From: Pelagophyceae sp. CCMP2097
Lineage: Eukaryota; Sar; Pelagophyceae
NCBI GenBank assembly: GCA_026770575.1
Contig: MU657190.1
Location: 126,519 to 160,557, forward strand
DNA length: 34,039 bases
Direction: 5' to 3'
Below are positions 9,648 to 18,078 of the stretch, one piece after another (position 1 is the stretch's first letter; the number at the start of each line of letters is the position of its first letter). The translations under genes were made by a program, and so were the position numbers. Below the pieces are notes generated by a model that was given only the letters and a program-made list of their open reading frames with translations, ran no database searches and was not told the origin of the DNA.

Positions 9648-10328
9648 CCCGAGGACCGGCGTGGCGGGGCGCGCGGCGCTTCGCCCGCCTCGACGCTGCG
9701 CGCGCCGCAGTCCACGGCGAACGTTGGAGCGTCGGCCGTTCATTGTCGGCCCTTTCGTCAGATTGTCATCGTGTGTCGCGTCCAAAGTCCCGAGTCTGTG
9801 ACGGGGACGCCTCCCCTTCGGGCCTTCGGAGTCGAGAGCAGCTCCCGCATTATCAGAGAAGGGGCCTCGCGGTTTGGACCGTAGAAATCTCATCAGATTC
9901 TCCGCGAGTCGAAATCTTTCGGGCGGCAGTGGTGGCGATGGCGATCGGCGGCGGCCTTTATGCGGCGGTGCGCGGACGCTCCTCAGGGCCGCGCCATTGC
10001 ACGAGAGCGTCGGAAGCGGCGCGGTCGCTCCCGACGGCCAAAAGATGCCGACGGCACAAGGTCCCTTTTCCGTCTTCAGTACTCTAAGTTCGACTTGTCC
10101 TCGACTCGACGCTCAGCCCGGACGCGGGACAACCGCCGCCGGGCCCGGGGGCCTGAGCGTGGCCAGACGAGGAAATATTACGTTGGCATTGTGTGTCTGA
10201 TTATTTGTTAACCGGGCATTTTTGTGAGCATGAGCCGCGATTTGACGACGGAGACTGGGGTCGCGCCGTTGAGGTCCGCAAAGCCCGTAGCCTGAGGTTT
10301 TAAAGGTGCTGCGGTCGACGGCACTCTT
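9648..10328. other. Stretch without a supportable gene
   Basis: Open frames exist on both strands but are low-complexity Arg/Ala-rich with no recognisable motif. Around 10160-10220 the base composition falls (AAATATTACG, GATTATTTGTTAACC), which may mark transcript ends. The true 3' end of the neighbouring lumen gene is not resolved and may reach into this stretch. Confidence 0.4.
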
Positions 10329-11348
10329 TCATCGCGCGTCTCCCGCCTCGGACGGTGCGTCTCCCCCGGCGGCGGCTGGTTCCTTGGTCACGACTCTGTG
10401 ACTGTCCCCGTTTCCTGTGGGACGCTGCCCTCGCCATCGGATCAAAAGTCGAACAAATCTCCAGCGCCTCCAGCGCCCCATCCCCGTCCCAGCGCCAGCG
10501 CGCCTGCGTCCGCTGCGCCAGGATTTGAGGGACACCACCGTTATCCACGACGGCGATGCGCGAATACTCCGACGATCCGAAAGCGGTCGGCGAAGGCGCC
10601 TCAAACGACCTTTTCGTCACCTTCCTCTCCGAAAGCCGCCCGCGCGACTCGACGGTCAGGACCTGCGGCGTCGCGGAAGTGGCCGGGAGTGGGCTTTCCG
10701 ACGTTCGGGTTGGACGGTCCCACTCACGTTCGGGTTCGAGGGGTCCCACATCACGTTTGCCACGTCCACCGCGCGCTGCGCAGCCTCAAAGGCGCGGTCC
10801 TGCGTTGGAAGGTCCGGCGGCACCCGAGCGTCGGACGGAGCGTGACGCACCGCGACGAAATGAACACCATCTCCGTACGCAACGAACCGGACGTCGTACT
10901 CCGTCACCCCCGCCGCAGCAAACTGCTGCGCAGACGCGCTCACCGCCGCTTCGCCCTGCGGGAACGTCGCGGGCAACGTCTCGCGGCCTACGGGCGTTTT
11001 GTATGCTCTGTGTCGGTCGCATGCCCGCCATCAAGCGACGGCGGGACGCCGGCTTGTACGGGCGTGCCATCTTCCCTTGAAGTTGGCCGGATAGAGGACG
11101 TCGGGCGGGCCGAGGCCGGGGAGGACTGCAGCAGCCTTGCGTATCGACTCCGCTGGAGTGTCCGCCGCTCTTGCCGGACACGCGCGCCACGCAGCGAGCC
11201 CCGCGAGCTGGCCCAGCGCCGCGCGGCCGACGGCGCGGCGTCGGCACGGCGCGCCGACGTCGGGTCTTGCGGGCAGTGGCCGATCGAATTCCAACGCGCA
11301 AGCACTGTGCAATGCCGCCGCCGCCAGCCAGCGCAAAGAGGCGCGCAT
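10329..11348 (-). CDS. Predicted thylakoid-lumen protein, DUF6816-like
   Basis: Exons 11348-11060, 10987-10728 and 10662 onward join in phase. The first encodes a signal peptide (MRASLRWLAAAALHSACA), a transit-like stretch, then a twin-arginine motif and hydrophobic segment (RRRAVGRAALGQLAGLAA) ending in a PARAAD cleavage context. That is the layout of a Tat-routed lumen protein. The mature part contains PPDVLYPANFKGRW, TEYDVRFVAYGDG, DVANVMWDPSNPN, then ERKVTKRSFE, FGSSEYSRIAVV and GGVPQILAQRTQARWRW. I associate this with a plastid family annotated DUF6816 from memory, with moderate certainty; no biochemical role is known to me. Intron 1 (11059-10988) begins GTACAAGCCGGCGTCC, the GT version of the GC-intron block. 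The C-terminal end is uncertain after ALEI: the open frame runs to 10300, while an alternative frame stops at 10329. Confidence 0.7.
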
Positions 11349-11544
11349 TTATCGGCCCGCCACGGGAAGGGCCGGCGAGGAACCTTGCCACCGCGCGCGC
11401 CTCGACGCCCTCGACGCGGGCGGTGAGGCTCCGTTCGATAAATGACTTAGCGAAGCGCAGCAAGAACTGGAAGGGTCTTTGTCCGTCTTTTAAGGATCCC
11501 GGACCCACCGCCGCCACGTCGACGCGAGGCCAGTGAGTCGTCGA

Positions 11545-12743
11545 TTACAGCGTGACGTCCCACAGCCGCGCCGTCTCGTTCAAGCTCCCCGTCACGAGGC
11601 GCGTGCCGTCGGGCGAGAACGCGCAGCTCCTGACCCAGTCGGTGTGGCCTCGGAGCTTCGTCTGCAGCGCGCCTGTCTCGGCGTCCCAGAGCCGCGCCGT
11701 CTTGCCTTTGCTCGCCGTCACGACGCGCTTGACGTCGGGCGAGAACGCGCAGCTCGTGACGAAGCGGGTCTGCTCTCGAAGCGTCAGCTGCAGCGCGCCC
11801 GTCTCGGCGTCCCACAGCCGCGCCGTCTTGTCCTGGCCCGCCGTCACGAGGCGCTTGCCGTCGGGCGAGAACGCGCAGCAGTAAACGAAGTCGAAATGCC
11901 CTTCGAGCGTCACCAGCAGCGCGCCCGTCTCGGTGTCCCAGAGCCGCGCCGTCGTGTCCTGGCTCGCCGTCGCGATGCGCTTGCCGTCGGGCGAGAAGGC
12001 GCAGCTCGTGACGTTGCAGGTGTGCCCCTCGAGCGTCATCTGCAGCATGCCCGTCTCGGCGTCCAAGAGGCGCGCCGTCCCGTCGGTGCTCCCGGTCGCG
12101 ATGCGCTTGCCGTCGGGCGAGAATGCGCAGCAGAAGGGTTCATCGTGTCCCTCGAGCGTCACCAGCAGCGCGCCCGTTTCGGCGTCCCAGACCTGCGCCG
12201 TAATGCACCAGCTCGCTGTCACGATGCGCTTGCCGTCGGGCGAGAACGCGCAGCCGCCGTCGCGTATGTTCGCCTCGGACGTCAGCAGCAGCACGCCCGT
12301 CTCGGCGTTCCAGAGCCGCGCCGTCCTGTCCTCGCTCGCTGTCACGATGCGCGTGCCGTCGGGCGAGAACGCGCAGGTGTTGACGTCGCCCGTGTGCCCC
12401 TAGAGGATTGCGGTGCCCTTGAAGATGCGGTCCTGCCAGACGAGCGCAGAGCTAGCGTTACGGCGCGCGCGTCGCGGGCGACGTGCTTCGTGACGAGGAG
12501 GCCGTTGGGCGAAGCCGCCAGCCGCAGCATGGGCGTGAGCAGGTCGCTCAGCTCAAACACGCGGAGCGCGAGCGCGGCGCCGCCGGCGCTCGCCCGGGCG
12601 CGCCGCGAGGCCCCGGTGGCGGCCGGCGAGCGGCCGAGGTTTGTTGCGCCCAGGTGCGCCTGTGCCCCGAAGCTGCTGCGCCGGCCGCCGGCGTCAGCGC
12701 CTCGGCGCCGGGGTGCCTGGGCCCGCCGAAATAATTTTGGCAT
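11545..12743 (-). pseudogene. WD40 / F-box-like gene copy 2, with frameshift and in-frame stop
   Basis: From 12399 down to the stop at 11545 seven WD40 blades read cleanly (GHTGDVNTCAFSPDG through GHTDWVRSC, ending ARLWDVTL). Immediately before blade 1 the conserved AAG codon (ILKGH in the intact copy) is a TAG at 12402-12400. Farther upstream the F-box-like segment (SDLLTPMLRLAASPNGLLVTKHVARDARA) is in another frame. Compared with the intact copy at 16567, four bases are missing just before LVWQDR (near 12445). Two independent lesions argue for a pseudogene, or for a truncated propeller translated from the internal ATG at 12345 (266 codons). The upstream limit given is the first in-frame ATG of the F-box-like frame. 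Confidence 0.7.
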
Positions 12744-13124
12744 CGGGCGGCCGCGGCAGCCCCGGGCCCGCGAGCACGGACGCCTCGAAAAGGTCCAATG
12801 GCAATGCTTCACTGCAGTTGCAGAGACGGACACGTCCGTGCGAAACTTTTGGCGACGACTATCGGCGTCGACAGTTCCGGCTTTATCTACAGGCTTCGAA
12901 ACCCCGCATGGGCCGGGCCGCGAAGGGTGTCGAAAAATCACACACGCGCTCGCCAAAATAAGCCGCCGCGGCGTCGAGCCGGCACCCCTGCGTGCGCGTC
13001 GCCTCCGAGCTGCGGCACGCGGTCGGCGTCTGCCACTGCCCACCAAAAAATCACTGGTGCCGGACACGAGCCGGAGGAGAAAAATCCGGGCTCTTTCATC
13101 ACGGCCAGTGAGACCGGCGCAATC
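12744..13124. promoter_or_regulatory. Divergent spacer upstream of CAP
   Basis: This 381-bp stretch separates WD40 copy 2 from the CAP start and must contain the CAP promoter. Open frames are present but look like noise. No TATA box was seen. Confidence 0.4.
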
Positions 13125-15255
13125 ATGACGACGCAGCTGCAAAACGCTTTGGACGAGATGGCCGCGCGGTGCGTCGACCCCGCGGCGCGGCAGATCCGGC
13201 TTGGGGAGAGGAGATGCCGGTACTTTACTTTGGACACTGTCCAAGCCGCGCCCACGCCGCGGCGCCGCGGCCCCGGCGCCGACCTCTGCGGCGCAGGCTC
13301 GCCGCCGTCGAGGCCAAGCTCGGCGTCGCGCCGCCGCCGGCGGTGCGTCCTTTTTGCGCGCGAGAGCGCCGGACCGCGCGGGGCGAGTGCCGCGGGCGCC
13401 GCGGGCGCCTTCCGGCGCGCGGTGGGCGCGCGGCGGGCCGTCCAATGGACCCCTTTGCGGCAACGTTGCATCTAGGCGGCGGGCGGTGCTTCCGTTTCCG
13501 CGGCCGTTGAGGATTCGGCGGCTATCAAGGCGTATGACGCATACTCGCGCGACTGCCTCGACCCCTTCATCGCCGCCTGCGCAGCCCTCGCCGCCCCAGA
13601 GGCGACCGCTTGCGGCGCAGTCGTCCAGGAAGGTGCGCGACCTCGTTTCCGCGTTTCGACACTCTGCGGTCGTTTTCGAAGTGCGATGGCGTGCGGCTTT
13701 CATCAGGCGACGTAGGCTGGTCCTCCATGCGCGCCTTCCTCGTCATGGCCTCGCAGTGCAAGAAGCCGTCCGCGTTCCCGGCGGCGGTCATGCCCATGCT
13801 GGGCGCGTGCCAGGCGGCGATGAAGAAGGCGTCGGACGGCGTGTCTCGCACCGACTGGGAATGGCATCAAAAGACTGTCGCTGAGGGGCTCCAGGCACTC
13901 CAGTGGCTCGTCGTCACGCCCGCGCCCAAGGTGCGTCTTTGAACGGGACGTGGAGTGCACCGCTCCACGACTGTTTGCGTCGGGGCACCGTTGCGTTTGG
14001 GCACTGTGTCCAACTCGAGTCGAACTCGACTCGGAATCGACTCGGAATCGACTCGGAATCGACACTTTTAGGACTTTGTCGAAAACTTCGTCGGCGGGCA
14101 AGATTTCTGGGCCAACAAGCTGCGCGTCAAGTACCGCAAGACGGAGCCGGCGCACGTTTTGTTCTGCGACACGTTCAAGAAACTTTTGCTTGACTTGATG
14201 CCCTTCGTCAAGGAGTGGCACATGACCGGCGTCACTTTCAACCCAAAGGGCGGCGACGTTTCCAATTACGCGCCGAGCGCCGTCGTCGCCGTCGCCGCGG
14301 CGGCCCTGGAAAAGGCGGCCGTGGCCGTCAAGGCGTCTGCGATGGCTGGTCTGGGTGATTTGAAGGCTGCGTTCGCGGCAAAGGGCAACGCCACCGCGGG
14401 GCTTAAGACGGTCACAAAAGACATGCAGACGTGGCGATCCGAGTACAAGGGAGGCGCCGCCCCCGCCCCGGCGGCGGCCAAGCCCAAGGTCGTGGCGCGG
14501 CAGCAGACTGTGACGAAAGGCCCGCCCGTGCTGGACTTCCAGACGCGGGGCCTCAAGTGGATGGTGGAGAACCAAACCGCGGAGCAGGGCGTCATCACCA
14601 TCACCATCGACCCCAACGAGGGCACCAAGCACACGGTGTACATCTGCGGGTGAGCGGGTTTTTGTTTGTTCTTGTGGCCCGCGTTGGCCGACTTGAGACG
14701 TCGCAGGTGCTACGGCGCCACCATCGACATCAAGGGCAAGTGCAAGGGCGTCGCCGTCGACGGGTGTGCCAAGACGAACGTGCTGTTCGACAGCTGCATC
14801 TCTTCGCTGGAGATCGTGAACTCGAAGAGCATGAAATGTCAATCTCGCGGCCTCATCCCCAGCGTCGCAATCGACAAGACGGACGGCATCTGCGTCTACC
14901 TCTCCAAGGAGTCGCTGCCGGTGACTACTTTTACGACTTCGAAATCTTCGGACATGCAAATAGCGTTCCCGGACGAGGAAGGTGCGTCTTTTTTCGGATA
15001 TCCGTTTCAATGGGCGATCCACACTCGTTTTGGGTCCGTTTAAAGTCGGCTACCCACACACACCCGCCCTTTCTGCAGGCGAGATGGTCGAAGCGCCCAT
15101 CCCGGAGCAGTTTGTGCACCGCGCCGCGCTTGTCGCCGGTGAGAGGCCTTTTGTCGATTCTTTGTTGCTCGTTTTTCGACTACGTCGGACGCTCACGCCG
15201 TGCTCCAGGCAAGCCCAAGGTGTCCTCGGATGTCTCGGACCTCTACTCGCACTAG
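13125..15255 (+). CDS. CAP: Adenylyl cyclase-associated protein (CAP/Srv2)
   Basis: Eight exons (13125-13168, 13297-13342, 13476-13632, 13716-13930, 14072-14649, 14707-14981, 15079-15138, 15209-15255) give 473 residues with all phases matching. The length is typical of CAP. The N-terminus is a coiled-coil-like start (MTTQLQNALDEMAARLAAVE). The helical folded domain follows: RAFLVMASQCKKP, WHQKTVAEGLQALQW, FVKEWHMTGVTFNPKGG. A short proline/alanine linker and a WH2-like GLKTVTKDMQ (264-273) precede the C-terminal CARP beta-domain: GVITITIDPNEG, CYGATIDIKGKCKGVAVDGC, IDKTDGICVYLSKES and PIPEQF. CAP binds actin, recycles cofilin-ADP-actin and recharges monomers (family knowledge); it is cytosolic. 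The proline-rich SH3/profilin-binding segment is short here. Most donors are GTGCGTC. Confidence 0.95.
14027..14059. repeat. 11-bp tandem repeat, three copies, in CAP intron 4
   Basis: CGACTCGGAAT is repeated three times without change just upstream of the acceptor at 14070-14071. It lies in the polypyrimidine/branch-point neighbourhood, so copy number could affect splicing. Confidence 0.9.
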
Positions 15256-15524
15256 AGCGCCTCCGGCGAGGCGCCCGCAGAGGCAGATGCCTCGGACGAC
15301 GATGTCGAGGAGCGCATCTCCCACAGCCACGCACATCGCCACGCAGCGCGCCCGCGGACGACTCCCGTCATCAACTCGCGCGCCGGGGCGACGACGCGCG
15401 CCGAATTTTCCCTGCTAAGCCTCTTTGAAGTCCCTCGAGCATGGCTCATGAAGTCCCTCGAAGGTTGGTCGACGGCGCAAGCCCGCATCGCTGTCGCAGT
15501 TTCGTTAGTACAAAGGCAGGTCGT

Positions 15525-16334
15525 TCATCTCGCCGTCTGCTGCGCGGCCTGCTTGGCCGCGTCGGCGTGTTCGGCGGCGGCGGCTGTCATTGCTTCTTCG
15601 ACTTGTAGGCGGAAATGCGGATGGAGACGGATGTTCGCCAGAGCTAAAGTAGCAAATTCCAGCGCCTTTGGGTTAGGCGGCGATAGGCAGAGTTGGATGA
15701 GTAAAGGCATGGCGCCACAGGCGACCATGTTGGCGGCGTTGTCAGCATCGCACGCTAAATTCATCAGCGCCGCCGCACTATTTTGCCGCGCCCCCGCGTC
15801 GCCGTCCCTCAAGACGTCGACGAGCGGCTGCACAGCCCCAGCGCGGCCTGCTGCGATCTGGCGCGCGCCGTCGCGCGCGATCGTGGAGAGGGCGGCGGCG
15901 GCGAAGTGCTTGCCGTCCATACTTCCCGTTTTCAATACGTGCACCAGCCCCGGCAGCGCGACTTGCGAGATGGCCTTGTACGTCTCTTCGGACGTCATTT
16001 GGCCTAAAGCGACGATTGACGGGAGCCGAGTGACGGGGGCTCCGTGCAGAGACGCCGCCTTTTTACTTATTACGTGCGCCGCTAACGCAGAGTGCCCCGG
16101 CTCCACGCTGCGGCACAGCTCGGCCAGATCGTCCACGCCGCCGGCGTCCACCAAAGAAACGCCAAGCGCCTTGGTCTTCGTCATCTCGGCGAGGTCACAC
16201 AGTGCGCGGCGCACGGACTGCGGCTCTTTGCTCCGTAAAAGCTCCAGAGGCTCTCGCACGCCAACGCTCAGCAGGCGCGGGGCCATGCGCGCGCCACGCC
16301 ACAGCCGCAAGCCGGCATAGCGGGCGAACATCAC
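15525..16334 (-). CDS. Armadillo-repeat protein
   Basis: This is a single 269-codon exon from 16334 to the TGA at 15525. Helical repeats of the ARM type are visible: PLELLRSKEPQSVRRALCDLAEM, then GGVDDLAELCRSVEPGHSALAAHVI, ALPGLVHVLKTGSMDGKHFAAAALSTIARD, AVQPLVDVLRDGDAGARQNSAAALMNLACD, and a further AMPLLIQLCLSPPNPKALEFATLALANI. The start (MMFARYAGLRLWRGARMAPRLL) is Arg-rich, lacks acidic residues and could be a mitochondrial presequence, which is an inference. The C-terminus is Ala/Gln-rich. ARM proteins are protein-binding scaffolds and no specific partner is evident. There is no intron, unlike most neighbours. It is convergent with CAP (270-bp spacer) and divergent from WD40 copy 3. Confidence 0.8.
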   Translation of the reverse strand: MMFARYAGLRLWRGARMAPRLLSVGVREPLELLRSKEPQSVRRALCDLAEMTKTKALGVSLVDAGGVDDLAELCRSVEPGHSALAAHVISKKAASLHGAPVTRLPSIVALGQMTSEETYKAISQVALPGLVHVLKTGSMDGKHFAAAALSTIARDGARQIAAGRAGAVQPLVDVLRDGDAGARQNSAAALMNLACDADNAANMVACGAMPLLIQLCLSPPNPKALEFATLALANIRLHPHFRLQVEEAMTAAAAEHADAAKQAAQQTAR

Positions 16335-16566
16335 GCCGCCGCCGACCCAACGTTCGTGCGACCCGACGCGCTGAAACGATGCTGAAACGCGCGACGTCGT
16401 GGTGAGGAGCGTTTCTGGTCGCTGAAAAGGTCTGGCACGTGCTCGACAATAGGGTCCCGATATCGAGCGGAGATTCTGCAGCAGGTCCTCGAAAAAACAT
16501 CTGCACTAGGGTCCCTAGAAGATATCTCAAACTTGAACTTGGAGTCGGCACGCCGGCTGGGCGAGC
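16335..16566. promoter_or_regulatory. Divergent promoter region with a palindrome
   Basis: This 232-bp stretch lies between the starts of the ARM gene and WD40 copy 3. It contains the 13-nt palindrome CTAGGGTCCCTAG (16506-16518) and a second half-like TAGGGTCCC near 16449. It could be a dyad binding site, but nothing else supports that. Confidence 0.35.
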
Positions 16567-17649
16567 ATGCAGGTCGTCGGAGCCTCCCCGCGCCGTGCCA
16601 CGCTGCGACAAGCGACCCTCGACGTGTTCGAGCAGGACGACCTGCTCAAGATCATCCTTCGGTTGTCGGCGGAAGCGCCCAACGCACTCCTCGTGACGAA
16701 GCGCGTCGCTCGAGATGCGCGCGCCGCGGCGCTAGCTGTGCGGAAACTCGTCTGGCAGGACCGGATTTTGAAGGGCACCGCCATCCTCAAGGGGCACGCC
16801 TCCTACGTCATGTGCTGCGCGTTCTCGCCCGACGGCACGCTTGTCGTGACGGCGAGCAACGACAAGACGGCGAAGCTCTGGGACGCCGAGACGGGCGCTG
16901 TGCTCCTGACGCTCGAGGGGCACGCCAGCTGCGTCCGGAGCTGCGCGTTCTCGCCCGACGGCAAGCGCATCGTCACGGCGAGCCACGACAAGACAGCGCG
17001 GCTCTGGGACGTCAAGACGGGCGCGCTGCTGCTGACGCTCGAGGGGCACACCTACCCCGTCATGAGCTGCGCGTTCTCGCCCGACGGCACACGCATCGTG
17101 ACGCTGATCAACGACGACACGGCACAGGTCTGGGACGCCGAGACGGGCGCGCTACAGACCTCGCTCGTGGGGCACACCTTCCCCGTCTTGAGCTGCACGT
17201 TCTCGCCCGACGGCAAGCGCTTCGTGACGACGAGCCGCGACAAGACGGCGCAGGTCTGGGACGCTGAGACGGGCGGGCTGCTAACGACGCTCGAGGGGCA
17301 CACCGGCGTCACATGCTGCGTGTTCTCGCCCGACGGCAGGCGCCTCGTGACGGCGAGCGGCGACAAGACGGCGCGGTTCTGGGACGCGGAGACGGGCGCG
17401 CTGCTGTTGACGCTCGAGGGGCACATCAGCTTCGTCAACAGCTGCGCGTTCTCGCCTGACGGCACGCGCATTGTGACGGCGAGCCACGACAAGACGGCGC
17501 GGCTGTGGGACGCGGAGACGGGCGCGCTGCTCCTGACGCTCGAGGGGCACACCCTGGGCGTTCAGAACTGCGCGTACTCGCCCGACGGCGCGCGCGTTTT
17601 GACGGCGGGCCGTGACGAGACGGCGCGGCTCTGGAACGTCGTTTGCTAA
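16567..17649 (+). CDS. WD40 / F-box-like protein, intact copy 3
   Basis: This single exon encodes 360 residues. The N-terminal ~65 residues (FEQDDLLKIILRLSAEAPNA, LLVTKRVARDARAAALAVRK, LVWQDR) are helical and F-box-like. Seven WD40 blades follow, each with CAFSPDG, a TAS-DKTARLWD stretch and ETGALLLTLEGH, enough for one closed beta-propeller. The last blade ends ETARLWNVVC. Blades are nearly identical in DNA as well as protein, suggesting recent internal duplication or gene conversion. F-box plus WD40 architecture is typical of SCF substrate receptors, but the F-box match is weak here, so that role is inference. Copies 1 and 2 in this window are decayed relatives; blade 4 (GHTFPVLSC) resembles a blade of copy 1 (GHTFPVTIC). 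Confidence 0.85.
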   Translation: MQVVGASPRRATLRQATLDVFEQDDLLKIILRLSAEAPNALLVTKRVARDARAAALAVRKLVWQDRILKGTAILKGHASYVMCCAFSPDGTLVVTASNDKTAKLWDAETGAVLLTLEGHASCVRSCAFSPDGKRIVTASHDKTARLWDVKTGALLLTLEGHTYPVMSCAFSPDGTRIVTLINDDTAQVWDAETGALQTSLVGHTFPVLSCTFSPDGKRFVTTSRDKTAQVWDAETGGLLTTLEGHTGVTCCVFSPDGRRLVTASGDKTARFWDAETGALLLTLEGHISFVNSCAFSPDGTRIVTASHDKTARLWDAETGALLLTLEGHTLGVQNCAYSPDGARVLTAGRDETARLWNVVC

Positions 17650-18078
17650 CGTGGATGCTTTCGAATGCCATTGGACCGTGCCGATGGTCTAACTTCCGGT
17701 GGAAGGCACATTTGTGCGCACGTGAGCATCCCGAGGCCCGCGTGTGCAGCCCTCGGCGCCGCCAGCTGCCCCGCGGCGTCGCCCGTCTGCGAAACGCACA
17801 CGAGCGGCGGCGGCGGCGTCCGTCGCTGCCGTCGTCGCTCCGCTTTGAATGAGCTCCCGTGTCCGACGTTTCAGGAACCTGCCGCGGTCCGCGCGTCCGC
17901 GACGCCGCGGCGCGCAGACTGCGGCGCGCGCAAAAAAAACTTCCGATCGCCAAAACATCGACAAGATTTCCCAGCTCGGAATTCATTCTCGATCGGAGCG
18001 CGCGGCGGCGGCGCGCACTCTTTTCGGTCGCGGCGTCCCGCGGTCCGTCGGCGTCGCGGCGCTCGCGGCTTTTCTTTG
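17650..18078. other. Spacer upstream of the 2H-domain gene
   Basis: An open frame continues upstream of 18079 in frame with the next gene, but it is low-complexity and gives no domain. I place the start at 18079 because the acidic SSDEEAFEDE stretch begins right after it. A longer N-terminus is possible. Confidence 0.4.

Noticed and set aside
10398..11426. Plus-strand open frame of 342 codons
   Set aside because: It is antisense to the lumen-protein exons, whose targeting signals and conserved blocks are on the minus strand.
11533..13128. Plus-strand open frame of 531 codons
   Set aside because: It is antisense to WD40 copy 2 over most of its length and low-complexity beyond it. GC-rich codon structure keeps antisense frames open.
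13703..15022. Minus-strand open frame of 439 codons across CAP
   Set aside because: It is antisense to CAP exons 4-6 and runs through CAP introns. The sense exons give a complete CAP protein with matching phases.
16803..17552. Regularly spaced repeats that resemble a CRISPR-like array
   Set aside because: The ~126-bp periodicity is the 42-residue WD40 blade repeated in a coding sequence. There are no short repeats with unique spacers.
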